The notes beneath the pieces were generated by a model that saw only the letters and a list, made by a program, of their open reading frames with translations, was not told where the DNA came from and did not search any database. From an uncultured Erythrobacter sp. (GTDB taxonomy: Bacteria > Pseudomonadota > Alphaproteobacteria > Sphingomonadales > Sphingomonadaceae): a stretch of 64,000 bases of DNA. A program made the translations under genes and the position numbers. The stretch covers positions 1,284,037-1,348,036 of the forward strand of contig CANMOQ010000001.1 of the NCBI GenBank assembly GCA_947499505.1. The letters run 5' to 3'. This document shows, piece by piece, positions 34,445 to 42,140 of the stretch; the first letter of the stretch is position 1, and each line of letters opens with the position of its first letter.

Positions 34445-35035
34445 CTACTGATATTCGGCCAGCGAGGCCTCAAGCATTTCCTGCGCGCGCACGCGTGCGG
34501 CATCGCGCGGCAGTCCGAGCGATTTCGCCAAGGCCCCGCCGATCAGCGCATCGCCAAGCGCCAGCAAGACCAGGCTTAGCGTGTCGCGGTGCACTCGCAT
34601 GTCATTGCACTGATGATCAGCCTCTTCAGGCGCGATTTCATCAACAAGGTCATGAATTGTCTCAATAATCGGATGCAGTGCGTCTTCATTCCCGGTTAGC
34701 AGCATCCAACTGGTGAGCGCGCCTGCGCCTTCGCGGTCAAACGCGTCAAACGCCAGGTCGACAACCTCTCGCGCGGAGCCAAGACCTGCGCGACTCGCGC
34801 GCACTGCCTCGATAATTGTCTCACAAACGGTGCGCGCCAGGTGCTCTGCCAGTGCTTTTTGTAAGCCAGATGCTGACCCAAAATGGTGCAGTAGATTTGC
34901 GTGAGTGCGCCCAATACGTGCGGCAACCGCCTTCAAAGTGACGGATTGCGGCCCTGTTTCAATAAGTAAGCCCCGCGCCGCTTCTAAAGCGGAACTTCGC
35001 GACTCTTCAGGCGTTAAACGCTTACGACTTGTCAT
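34445..35035 (-). CDS. TetR-family repressor
   Basis: A 196-residue regulator. The N-terminal helix-turn-helix is 'VTLKAVAARIGRTHANLLHHFGS' (about 32-54), typical TetR; the ligand domain (about 60-190) is unlike any with known effector. It is divergent from the di-metal hydrolase with only 30 bases between starts, so it very likely controls that gene and itself. An operator-like palindrome lies in the gap. An EcfG-type promoter on the opposite strand runs through its first codons. Confidence 0.85.
   Translation of the reverse strand: MTSRKRLTPEESRSSALEAARGLLIETGPQSVTLKAVAARIGRTHANLLHHFGSASGLQKALAEHLARTVCETIIEAVRASRAGLGSAREVVDLAFDAFDREGAGALTSWMLLTGNEDALHPIIETIHDLVDEIAPEEADHQCNDMRVHRDTLSLVLLALGDALIGGALAKSLGLPRDAARVRAQEMLEASLAEYQ
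34991..35015 (+). promoter_or_regulatory. EcfG-type general-stress promoter
   Basis: GGAAC (34991-34995), a 16-base spacer and CGTT (35012-35015) match the alphaproteobacterial EcfG consensus GGAAC-N16/17-CGTT exactly. It points rightward to the hydrolase gene at 35066, giving an expected leader of about 45 bases. The motif lies inside the 5' end of the TetR gene, antisense. Confidence 0.7.
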
Positions 35036-35051
35036 TAAGGGAAAGCCCTAA
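35035..35051. promoter_or_regulatory. Candidate TetR operator
   Basis: TTAAGGG-AAAG-CCCTAA is an imperfect inverted repeat filling most of the 30-base gap between the TetR start and the hydrolase start. Its place just after the EcfG promoter suits repression. Confidence 0.45.
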
Positions 35052-35065
35052 TAGTTTCTTAAATT

Positions 35066-35986
35066 ATGACCGAACATTCAAAGATTGACCTAGAGCGCGC
35101 TAAGCCGCTCGACAAGCCCACTGAAGACGCTGGCATTGCCCGCGTGAGCGCAACGCCTGCGGAGCATGAGCTGATTATCCGCAATGAGCGGTTTGATCGC
35201 AAGGCGATGGTCCCACGCCACTGGCATTCCGGCGATCCGGTTGCGACCGCTTGGTACAATTCGGTTTCAGCCAGCCTGCCGCGCGGCGAGGCCTTTTTTA
35301 TCGACACCCTGCGCCTGTTCCGTGACGAGATTCCGGAGAAGCTGGCGCGCGAGGTGAAGGCCTTTTCGACGCAGGAAATCAACCACACGCGCGAACATGT
35401 CGCCTTCAACCGGCTGGTTTCAGACCACGGCTATAACGTTGAAAGCATCGATCAGGGCATTCAGGCCATGCTTGAGCTGACCGCGGGCCGTCCAAAGGAA
35501 TTCAACCTCGCGATCACAATCGCGCTGGAGCATTTCGCCGCGATCATCAGCCGGCACCTGCTGCAATATCCAGAGTACCTCGAAGGCGCCGATCCGGTTG
35601 CCGCAGAGGTTTGGCGCTGGCATGCGACAGAAGAGATCGAGCACAAGGGCCTCGTCTACGACGTCTGGGAGCATGTGACGAAGGACTGGAGCGCTTGGAA
35701 ACGGTATAAGACCCGCGCCCTGATCGCTGCTCTCATCACCAAGAAGTATTTCGGCAACCGCATTCGCGATGCGATCGGCCTGCTTGAGCAAGATGGCTAC
35801 ACAAAGCGGCAAGCCAAATGGAAGCTCTATGCCTTTCTGTGGTGGAAGCCTGGCATGATGCGCCGCATGCTCTTCGAGTGGGCTGCAATCCTGAAACCCA
35901 GTTTCCACCCGTGGGATCACGACGACCGTGAGCTGATCCAGAAATGGGAGAGCCCCTATTCTGACGCGGTGATGCCCGCGGAATAG
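35066..35986 (+). CDS. Metal-dependent hydrolase-like protein (PF10118 type)
   Basis: A 306-residue all-helical soluble protein of the 'predicted metal-dependent hydrolase' family. Conserved metal-ligand-like residues are in 'EAFFIDTLRLF', 'EINHTREH', 'ALEHFAAIISRH' and 'WRWHATEEIEHKGLVYDVWE', an arrangement of Glu/His pairs like di-iron proteins. The reaction is not known. The gene is preceded by an EcfG promoter and a palindrome and is divergent from a TetR gene. A stress-induced role under dual control is inferred. A strong bidirectional terminator follows. Confidence 0.85.
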   Translation: MTEHSKIDLERAKPLDKPTEDAGIARVSATPAEHELIIRNERFDRKAMVPRHWHSGDPVATAWYNSVSASLPRGEAFFIDTLRLFRDEIPEKLAREVKAFSTQEINHTREHVAFNRLVSDHGYNVESIDQGIQAMLELTAGRPKEFNLAITIALEHFAAIISRHLLQYPEYLEGADPVAAEVWRWHATEEIEHKGLVYDVWEHVTKDWSAWKRYKTRALIAALITKKYFGNRIRDAIGLLEQDGYTKRQAKWKLYAFLWWKPGMMRRMLFEWAAILKPSFHPWDHDDRELIQKWESPYSDAVMPAE

Positions 35987-36029
35987 AATCGCGGAAGCGA
36001 CCGGCCAAGGCCTTCCGCCGCACGTGTAC

Positions 36030-36080
36030 CGAATACAAAACCCCGGCACCTGTGATGGGCGCCGGGGTTTTGTGTATTCG
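36030..36080. terminator. Strong bidirectional terminator
   Basis: CGAATACAAAACCCCGGC (36030-36047) pairs with GCCGGGGTTTTGTGTATTCG (36061-36080), two bases bulged, giving 18 pairs. The A-run before and T-run after the GC core allow it to work on both strands, for the hydrolase (+) and the acetyltransferase (-). Confidence 0.9.
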
Positions 36081-36097
36081 ATTGCGTCGCTTACTGC

Positions 36098-36646
36098 CTA
36101 AGCCGCCTCGCTAATCACCGAGGGTTCTTCATCCAGCTCCAGCGCATATTCCGCTACCTTCGCAGCTTCGCCACGACCGCACGAATGCCGCGTCGACACT
36201 TGGCCAGTGGGTTGAAAGCCGATCTTGCGCAAAACTGCTCCAGAGGCTGGATTGTCGAGAAAGTGCGACGCGACCAACGATTTATGCCCCAAAGCGGCTG
36301 CAACTTCGAGCATTGAGCGGCCCGCTTCGGTGGCGATGCCTTGCCCCCAAAACGGCCGCGCGATCCAATAGCCGAGCTCAACGGCTTCCTCCGGCGTATC
36401 AGCATCCATCGCGTCAATCCCGATACATCCAACGACCACCGCATCGCGGGCGCGAGTAATCAGGAAGCGCGGATAGAGCGGATTGATCGGAAGCTTCGCA
36501 AATTCGCGCGCGTCCTTTTCCTCATAGGGCCAGGGAGCGCGCGCCAAATTGCGCACGACGCCTTTATCGGCGATGCCGGCAAAGACACCTTGCCAATCCT
36601 CTGGCCAGATCGGTCTCAGCAGCAATCTTTGGCTGCGATGGAACAT
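36098..36646 (-). CDS. GNAT-family N-acetyltransferase (RimJ-like)
   Basis: A 182-residue acetyl-CoA dependent transferase. Typical segments are 'LRPIWPEDWQGVFAGIAD' near residue 10, the acetyl-CoA loop 'GQGIATEAGRSML' near 105 and 'NPASGAVLRKIGFQPTGQ' near 137. This is the RimJ/RimL-like type that acts on protein N-termini or small amines. GAGGAGAGA precedes the ATG at 36646, which is why the longer frame to 36700 is rejected. It lies between the two terminators and is monocistronic. Confidence 0.87.
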   Translation of the reverse strand: MFHRSQRLLLRPIWPEDWQGVFAGIADKGVVRNLARAPWPYEEKDAREFAKLPINPLYPRFLITRARDAVVVGCIGIDAMDADTPEEAVELGYWIARPFWGQGIATEAGRSMLEVAAALGHKSLVASHFLDNPASGAVLRKIGFQPTGQVSTRHSCGRGEAAKVAEYALELDEEPSVISEAA

Positions 36647-36756
36647 GAGGTCTCTCCTCTCAATCCGTCCCGCCCTGCGCCGCCCCATTATGGGCCGCAC
36701 ATGACAGTTTCGTGGCCGCAGAACTTATCCGTCTGCGTGTTTGTGAGGGAGAAACG

Positions 36757-36802
36757 AAAAGAGGGAGATGGCTCCCCCAAACTGGGGTGGCCCTTCTCCC
36801 TC
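36757..36802 (-). terminator. Terminator of the rplU-rpmA operon
   Basis: GAGGGAGA pairs with TCTCCCTC (36795-36802 with 36761-36768) with an inner CCCCA/TGGGG stem; on the minus strand TTTTCG follows. It lies about 70 bases past the rpmA stop. Confidence 0.88.
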
Positions 36803-36868
36803 TACATCGCCGATTGTGTCATCGGCTGGGACCGCCCCGTGGGACGATCCTGTTTTTGAACCGTCCGG

Positions 36869-37138
36869 TTATTCAGCTGCTTCCGCTAGCATTTCGACAG
36901 ACACGTATTTGCGGCCGAGTTTACCCTTGTGGAATCGCACAACGCCATTTTCGGTCGCGAACAGGGTGTGATCCTTGCCCATGCCGACATTGGTGCCCGG
37001 ATAGAACTTCGTACCGCGCTGACGCACGATAATGTTGCCGCCAACCACGTCTTGGCCGCCGAATTTTTTAACGCCGAGGCGTCGACCCGCTGAGTCGCGA
37101 CCGTTACGGGATGAACCACCTGCTTTTTTATGTGCCAT
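36869..37138 (-). CDS. rpmA: 50S ribosomal protein bL27
   Basis: An 89-residue basic protein of the large subunit whose N-terminal tail reaches the peptidyl transferase centre. [20 protein letters not shown] is the family's normal N-terminus, with no cleavable extension. '[16 protein letters not shown]' and '[14 protein letters not shown]' are conserved. It is the second gene after rplU, 12 bases away. Confidence 0.98.
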   Translation of the reverse strand: MAHKKAGGSSRNGRDSAGRRLGVKKFGGQDVVGGNIIVRQRGTKFYPGTNVGMGKDHTLFATENGVVRFHKGKLGRKYVSVEMLAEAAE

Positions 37139-37150
37139 GGTTTGTGTTCC

Positions 37151-37681
37151 TTACTTCTTGTCAGCTTTAGGCGCGGCTTTCTTAGCCGGTGCCTTCTTCG
37201 CAGGAGCTTTTTTCGCGGCTGGCTTCTTATCAGCTGCGGCCTTCTTTGGCGCGGCTGCTTTCTTGGCCGGAGCCTTCTTCTCAGCTGCTGGCTTCTTCGC
37301 AGGAGCCGCTTTCTTTTCAGCCGCCGGCTTGGCGTCCGCCTTTGGAGCAGCAGCCTTCGTAGCCGGTGCCTTCTTCGCAGCGCCCGCGCCCACATCGGTG
37401 ATCCGCAGCAGCGTCATTTGCTGACGATGACCCGCCTTGCGGCGATAGTTGTGACGGCGACGCTTTTTGAAAACGACGACCTTCTCACTCTTGGCTTGTG
37501 CGATGATCTCCGCTGAAACGGTGACCTTCGACGCGTCAGCGATTGTCTCGCCTTCACCCGCTAGCAGGACATCGCCCAGCGTAACGGTGTCGCCGGCTTC
37601 ACCAGCGAGCTTCTCAACGGCAATCTTGTCTCCGGCGGCAACCCGATATTGCTTGCCGCCCGTGCGCACTACTGCGAACAT
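37151..37681 (-). CDS. rplU: 50S ribosomal protein bL21 with Lys/Ala-rich extension
   Basis: A 176-residue protein: residues 1-100 are a normal bL21 ([14 protein letters not shown], '[17 protein letters not shown]', 'TLLRITDV'). Residues 101-176 are an extension made of AKKAP/AAPKK/AEKKA-like repeats, similar in composition to histone H1-type tails. Typical bL21 is about 103 residues, so the tail is a lineage-specific addition. It is the first gene of rplU-rpmA, with its promoter in the gap at 37682-37920. Confidence 0.95.
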   Translation of the reverse strand: MFAVVRTGGKQYRVAAGDKIAVEKLAGEAGDTVTLGDVLLAGEGETIADASKVTVSAEIIAQAKSEKVVVFKKRRRHNYRRKAGHRQQMTLLRITDVGAGAAKKAPATKAAAPKADAKPAAEKKAAPAKKPAAEKKAPAKKAAAPKKAAADKKPAAKKAPAKKAPAKKAAPKADKK

Positions 37682-37920
37682 GGCTTGTTACTCTCGATCT
37701 AAAGCTGTGCCTTAACCCATGCGAATACACACACAGACAAGACGCAAAATACCGCGCCGCAATTTTGCAGCGCTGGAAAGAGGCACGCCGTTAAGGGATC
37801 GATGCCGCCAAGTCAACGCAAGAACCGGTAATGAGAGACTTGTTTTTTGTCGGACTGGCGCTGGCGCAAACCCAAATGCGTGGTAAAACCCGCGCAATGC
37901 TGGGATATGACGCGAAATTG

Positions 37921-38445
37921 ATGAGAGTTGCCAAGGTGAAAGAACGCGCTCAACTATTTGGGATCGCCGCAATGTTTGCCGCGTCTTTGTCCGCTTGCGC
38001 GGGCAGCGGAGACAAATATCCCTCGCTCGCGGTGCGCGATGCAGAGCGATTCGCTGGCACTTTTCAGCCAGCCCCCAGCGTAGAGCCTGCACCAATGGCA
38101 GCTCCTGCCATAATGGCGGGCCTGGCAGCGATCGAGGTTCGGGCCGATGCAGCCTATGCAGCGTTCCAATCCGCTCTGCCGTCCGCTGAAAGCTCTGTGA
38201 GAGCGTCAAGAGGTGCCTCGCAATCGAGCAACCAATGGTCAGCGGCTCAGATTGCCTTGGCTGACCTGACCGCCAAACGCAGCACGTCGGCCATTGCTCT
38301 GGCGGACATTGATCTGATTTACGCCCAGACCTCCAGTGAGTTTACTGTGAACCAAGAAATCGCTGAGCTGCGCGGGCGTATAGCGGCGCAAGTGGATGCT
38401 CAGGACAGAATTCTGGGCGAACTCAGCAGGCTTGCCTCGCAATGA
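37921..38445 (+). CDS. Small lipoprotein, unknown function
   Basis: A 174-residue protein with lipobox LSAC near residue 26, so probably membrane-anchored. The Pro-rich linker 'APSVEPAPMAAPAIMA' follows, then a helical part that may form a coiled coil ('IAELRGRIAAQVDAQDRILGELSRLAS'). The ATG at 37921 is preferred because it starts a normal signal peptide; an upstream frame to 37831 adds a non-signal segment. The stop overlaps the fnrL start by four bases (ATGA), so they are coupled. Confidence 0.65.
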   Translation: MRVAKVKERAQLFGIAAMFAASLSACAGSGDKYPSLAVRDAERFAGTFQPAPSVEPAPMAAPAIMAGLAAIEVRADAAYAAFQSALPSAESSVRASRGASQSSNQWSAAQIALADLTAKRSTSAIALADIDLIYAQTSSEFTVNQEIAELRGRIAAQVDAQDRILGELSRLASQ

Positions 38446-39137
38446 ACCTTGCCTGCGCATCCTGCCCAGTCAGAGATAGTGCGGCGTGCTCTGTCTTAAG
38501 CGAAGAAGAACGCGATGCTCTCGCCGCTGCGGGGCGCACGAGGGTGCTGAAACGCGGGGAAATGCTGTTTGCGGCTGGCGATGAAGATGTAGCTTGTGCG
38601 ACGCTCGTCTCTGGTGCGCTTAAAGTGTCTGCGGTTGATATGGACGGCAATGAGCAGATCCTGGCGCTGGTCCATCCATCAGGCTTTATCGGAGAGCTGT
38701 TTTCGCCCTTTGCCCATCACGATGTGATCGCCTTGACCGAGAGCAAGCTGTGCACTTTTGCCAAGGTTGATATCAACCGTGCAATTGATGAGTATCCCGC
38801 GCTCGCAAAGGCGCTGCTGCGCCGGTCACACGAGGACCTACACTCTACCCGCAGCTTGCTGGAGCTGACCGCTCATGCCAGCGCGGAGGCCCGACTTGCT
38901 TGTCTGCTGCATGACTTTGCGCAGGCCGCCAGCCAATCCCCATGCCATCCAGCTGGCCATTTCGATCTGCCGCTAACCCGCGGAGAAATCGCCAATATGC
39001 TGGGCCTGACGATTGAAACCGTCAGCCGCAAACTCAGCGAGCTTGAAAAGGACGGAGCAATCCGCCGGACAGGCAAACGCGGGATCGAACTGGTCGACCC
39101 CGCGCACCTGCAGGCCCTCTCCGCAAGGAAGGTGTAG
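38442..39137 (+). CDS. fnrL: Oxygen-responsive Crp/Fnr-family regulator (FnrL/FixK type)
   Basis: A 231-residue regulator. Cys5, Cys8 and Cys16 (C-x2-C-x7-C) with Cys104 match the four ligands of an oxygen-labile [4Fe-4S] cluster of the FnrN/FnrL/FixK1 group. A cNMP-binding-fold domain (about 20-130) precedes the helix-turn-helix 'LTRGEIANMLGLTIETVSRKL' (about 178-198), including the E-x2-S-R base contacts for TTGAT-N4-ATCAA. Its own operator is not seen, but the next gene on the other strand has a perfect FNR box. Confidence 0.9.
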   Translation: MNLACASCPVRDSAACSVLSEEERDALAAAGRTRVLKRGEMLFAAGDEDVACATLVSGALKVSAVDMDGNEQILALVHPSGFIGELFSPFAHHDVIALTESKLCTFAKVDINRAIDEYPALAKALLRRSHEDLHSTRSLLELTAHASAEARLACLLHDFAQAASQSPCHPAGHFDLPLTRGEIANMLGLTIETVSRKLSELEKDGAIRRTGKRGIELVDPAHLQALSARKV

Positions 39138-39138
39138 G

Positions 39139-39582
39139 TTAAACCAGCGCAGCTATGGTCACCGCCGCGAGGCCCCAGAGCACGATGAGAACCGGCAGAA
39201 TTAGAACTTGAATGGCGGCGTCGCGCGGGGCGAGGCGGCCTGTGTTGGTCATGATCCCTTCGCGAGCAAACTTGCCCATATCCATCGGCTTGGAAGGGTT
39301 ATCGGGCGAAAGGCGCGTCCAAATTGTTGGAACGCCGAAACCTGCAACGATAAATACAGCAAAGATCGCCATCGGGATGACCAGTCCCGGTGTGCTGAAT
39401 GCCGCAAAAGTGGTGGCGATGAAGGCCAAATAGCAACCGACAGTGGCCACATATAGGCCCTTCGGCAGCTCAAAATTGCGATCGACCTCAATTTGGTGGC
39501 GGACTTCTGACCGCTCCTGCTTGGGTCCCTCAACAATGGCCGCTTTGCCAGCCTCGAGTTGTTCTTGAATATGTTTGCTCAT
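39139..39582 (-). CDS. Three-helix membrane protein with FNR box
   Basis: A 147-residue inner-membrane protein of unknown function. A charged 45-residue N-terminus precedes two close helices (about 45-62 and 66-84), a cytoplasmic loop and a third helix (about 122-145). GGAAGGAG gives a strong ribosome binding site. A perfect FNR box lies 53-66 bases before the start, near a class II activation distance. It converges with fnrL (one base apart). A low-oxygen respiratory or membrane-adaptation role is inferred only from the regulation. Confidence 0.7.
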   Translation of the reverse strand: MSKHIQEQLEAGKAAIVEGPKQERSEVRHQIEVDRNFELPKGLYVATVGCYLAFIATTFAAFSTPGLVIPMAIFAVFIVAGFGVPTIWTRLSPDNPSKPMDMGKFAREGIMTNTGRLAPRDAAIQVLILPVLIVLWGLAAVTIAALV

Positions 39583-39634
39583 GGGTATTCTCCTTCCTTG
39601 AGAAAGGAGTTATCCCGGTAGCTCGCATACGACT

Positions 39635-39648
39635 TTGATCTGGATCAA
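39635..39648. promoter_or_regulatory. FNR box
   Basis: TTGAT-CTGG-ATCAA matches the FNR/FnrL consensus TTGAT-N4-ATCAA fully. It is upstream of the membrane protein gene (start 39582) and just after the moaE stop (39673), so the former is the target. Confidence 0.85.
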
Positions 39649-39672
39649 ACTGCGAAACTTTTTACGAAAAAA

Positions 39673-40119
39673 TCAGTCAGACCAGCGTGCGAGATCAGCG
39701 TAATCATCCGCACGCGGCTCAATCCAGTGCCATTGGCCGTTTCGTTTCTCGCGCTTCCAAAACCAGGCTGCGCTTTTCAAATGGTCCATCGCAAAATCGA
39801 CCGCGTCAATCGCCCCGCGCCTGTGCTTTGCCGCCGCCGATACGCAAACAATCGGTTCACCGGGACGCATCGCGCCGACCCGGTGCACCATCAGCATGCC
39901 CATCAGATCGAATCGCGTGATGGCCTGCTCAGCCAGCTCTTCCATGCTCGGCAACGTGAGCGGTTCGTAATGCGACAGCTCCAGCTGCTCTACGTCCGCC
40001 TCGCCGCGCACTTCGCCAACGAACGTACAGACACCGCCGAGCCCAGGGTGCGCATTGGTGAATGGCCCGATCAGCGTACCGGGATTGAACGGTGATGTGA
40101 GGACACGGACGTCTTTCAC
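39673..40119 (-). CDS. moaE: Molybdopterin synthase catalytic subunit MoaE
   Basis: A 148-residue subunit that, with MoaD, inserts two sulfurs into cyclic pyranopterin to make molybdopterin. Typical MoaE segments are 'GGVCTFVGEVRGEADVEQL' near residue 28, 'YEPLTLPSMEELAEQAI' near 51, 'VHRVGAMRPGEPIVCVSAAAKHR' near 78 and 'WFWKREKRNGQWHWIE' near 118 (the catalytic Lys in the last group). It is the final gene of the long minus-strand train. Confidence 0.95.
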   Translation of the reverse strand: MKDVRVLTSPFNPGTLIGPFTNAHPGLGGVCTFVGEVRGEADVEQLELSHYEPLTLPSMEELAEQAITRFDLMGMLMVHRVGAMRPGEPIVCVSAAAKHRRGAIDAVDFAMDHLKSAAWFWKREKRNGQWHWIEPRADDYADLARWSD

Positions 40120-40125
40120 TGCGAT

Positions 40126-40368
40126 CTACCCGCCAGAAACGGGCGGCAGCAGCGCAACCTCATCACCGTCCCGCGCATTCAGCGTGGTTTTGTCGGCCAG
40201 CACTTTTCCCGCGCAAGCAACATTGACCCGCTGCTCGTTCAATTGCTCGGCAACTTGCGGCGCGACGGCGCTGAGCAGCCCCGCCCAATCGAGCGGTGCA
40301 GGGACCTCGCGGCTGTCTTCGCCAGTCAGGTCGCGCAAGGGCCCCAGGAACACAATTCGCACAGCCAT
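40126..40368 (-). CDS. moaD: Molybdopterin synthase sulfur-carrier subunit MoaD
   Basis: An 80-residue ubiquitin-fold carrier ending in the essential Gly-Gly (LLPPVSGG), which is adenylated and converted to a thiocarboxylate. The beta-grasp outline starts 'VRIVFLGPLRDLTG' and has 'VACAGKVLADKTTLNARDGDEVALLP'. It begins two bases after moaA and ends six bases before moaE, so the three are one unit. Confidence 0.94.
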   Translation of the reverse strand: MAVRIVFLGPLRDLTGEDSREVPAPLDWAGLLSAVAPQVAEQLNEQRVNVACAGKVLADKTTLNARDGDEVALLPPVSGG

Positions 40369-40370
40369 GC

Positions 40371-41426
40371 TCAGCCTCCGGTCATCGACATATGCCGAGC
40401 AAGGTGCGGCTCTGCCCCGCGCGTATCAATCCGGAAGTCATGCTTTTCCGGCTTGATCGCCATCGCCTCGCTCAGCGCAAGTTCGAGATTTGATGCCGGG
40501 TCATCCGAACGCAGCGCTGCTCGCAGGTCGACCCGTTCACCACCGCCAAGACAGGGATAAAGCTGACCCGTGGCGGTCACGCGCAAGCGATTGCATCCGG
40601 CGCAAAAATTGTTGGTCAGCGGGGTGATCAGGCCCAGCCTGCCGCCCGTTTCCGCAATATCTACATAGCGCGCCGGGCCGCCGGTGGAATGGCTGTTGTC
40701 GGTCAGCGTCCAGCGCCGTTCCAATTCCGCGCGAACATCGGTCAGCGGCAGATAATGGTCGATCCGATCTTCTTCGACATCGCCCAGCGGCATCACCTCG
40801 ATCAGCGTCACAGCATGGCCCTCGCCATGCGCCCACGCGATAAGATCAGGCAGCTCGCCCTCATTGATGCCTTTCAGCGCCACCGCGTTCAGCTTGACCT
40901 TCAGCCCCGCTTCTTTGGCCGCAGCGATCCCCTCCAGCACCTTAGGCAAGGCATCGCGCCGTGTCAGCTCAGCAAAGCGAGCGCGGTCCAATGTATCGAG
41001 CGAGACATTGACCCGTCTCACCCCAGCCTTCGCCAGCCCCTCCGCATGACGCGCCAGCTGCGTCGCATTGGTCGTAAGGGTTAGTTCTTCCAGTCCGCTG
41101 CCGATTCGCTGTCCCAGTGCGCTGAACAAGTCGATGATATCGCGCCGCACCAATGGCTCGCCGCCCGTAATCCTGAGCTTAGAGACGCCGCGCTCGATAA
41201 AGCCGATGCTCAGCTGATACAGCTCTTCCAGCGTGAGCACTTCGCGGCGCGGCAGGAATTTCATCTGCTCCGGCATGCAATAGGAGCAGCGCAGATCGCA
41301 GCGATCCGTCACAGACAGGCGCAGATACGTGATCTGCCTTTGGAATGCATCGACCAGAGGCGCAGGCGAACCGAGCGCCAAAATATCGCGGGCCCGCGCG
41401 CGGTTCGAAGCGGAAATCTCAGTCAT
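40371..41426 (-). CDS. moaA: GTP 3',8-cyclase MoaA
   Basis: A 351-residue radical-SAM enzyme that makes (8S)-3',8-cyclo-GTP for the molybdenum cofactor. The SAM cluster motif C-x3-C-x2-C is 'TDRCDLRCSYCMPEQ' near residue 44, and a second cluster near the C-terminus is 'FCAGCNRLRVTATGQLYPC'. The Gly-rich end 'MSMTGG' is the conserved MoaA tail. The ATG at 41426 overlaps the upstream Rossmann-like gene by eight bases; the longer frame to 41462 is not needed. Confidence 0.96.
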   Translation of the reverse strand: MTEISASNRARARDILALGSPAPLVDAFQRQITYLRLSVTDRCDLRCSYCMPEQMKFLPRREVLTLEELYQLSIGFIERGVSKLRITGGEPLVRRDIIDLFSALGQRIGSGLEELTLTTNATQLARHAEGLAKAGVRRVNVSLDTLDRARFAELTRRDALPKVLEGIAAAKEAGLKVKLNAVALKGINEGELPDLIAWAHGEGHAVTLIEVMPLGDVEEDRIDHYLPLTDVRAELERRWTLTDNSHSTGGPARYVDIAETGGRLGLITPLTNNFCAGCNRLRVTATGQLYPCLGGGERVDLRAALRSDDPASNLELALSEAMAIKPEKHDFRIDTRGAEPHLARHMSMTGG

Positions 41427-41751
41427 GCGCCTCAAGGTAGTGTCCCGTGACGCCGGGTGCACCCTCTAAATAGGTCAGCAAAGCCTGCGTCGCCGCGTCG
41501 CTGCCGCGTGCCACTACATTCACCCGCTGAGGCGCGAATTCGCGGGCCAAATCCCGGGCCAGTGCTAGCCGCCAATCGGAATGGTCTGGGCCGGCGGCGG
41601 GCAAGACAATCACCAATGCGCTCACACCATCTTCGCTCAGGACTGCGCGAACCGCGCCCAGTTGTTCATTCAGGACATAGGCACTCGCTTCCAAAGCGCT
41701 GTCAGGCAGCTCTGCGATATGCTGAACCGCCTGAATTCCCGGATCGCTCAT
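41419..41751 (-). CDS. Small Rossmann-like protein between folB and moaA
   Basis: A 110-residue soluble protein. 'VSALVIVLPAAGPDHSDWRLALARDLAREFAPQRVNVVARG' has the look of a beta-alpha segment of a short-chain dehydrogenase-like fold without the Gly-rich or catalytic Tyr-x3-Lys motif. It is probably not an oxidoreductase by itself. It starts in an ATGA overlap with folB and overlaps moaA by eight bases, so it is fixed in the operon. The role is unknown; it may assist pterin-handling enzymes. Confidence 0.65.
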   Translation of the reverse strand: MSDPGIQAVQHIAELPDSALEASAYVLNEQLGAVRAVLSEDGVSALVIVLPAAGPDHSDWRLALARDLAREFAPQRVNVVARGSDAATQALLTYLEGAPGVTGHYLEAHD

Positions 41752-42140
41752 GCCTTGCGGCTTTCCCAAGCGTCGCGTTCGCGGTGCAAGGTGATGCCGA
41801 TTTTCTCGTTCGCCTCGGCAATGGCGAGCTTCACGATTTTCACTGTGACGGCCTGAACCCGCACATCCTGAACAAACAGGGTCTCGCAGATGTGATCTGC
41901 GACGGCCTCGATCAGTTTGAAATGCACGCCTGCAGGCAGGCCTTCACCCGCCGCATGTTTCAAATCCATATAGTTCTTGCTCGCCTCCAGCGGCGTGTCG
42001 GCATCGTAATGATCGGCGACATCATAGCGCGCATTGATGGTGATACGCAGCGGCTGCGGCTTGCCCGTTTCTTCTGAATAAATGCCGGTGAGGACATCCG
42101 TCTCGAAATCGGCAACTTCCAGGATCAGCGAATCGTTCAT
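41748..42140 (-). CDS. folB: Dihydroneopterin aldolase-like protein
   Basis: A 130-residue protein of the FolB/FolX tunnelling fold that cleaves dihydroneopterin in folate synthesis. 'LEVADFETDVLTGIYSEETGKPQPLRIT' near residue 6 is the pterin-fold start and the active-site Lys is expected in 'ASKNYMDLKHAAG'. 'ADHICETLFVQDVRVQAVTVKIVKLAIAEA' is the closing part. The start overlaps the SecD-head-like gene by four bases and its stop overlaps the Rossmann-like gene by four. Confidence 0.88.
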   Translation of the reverse strand: MNDSLILEVADFETDVLTGIYSEETGKPQPLRITINARYDVADHYDADTPLEASKNYMDLKHAAGEGLPAGVHFKLIEAVADHICETLFVQDVRVQAVTVKIVKLAIAEANEKIGITLHRERDAWESRKA

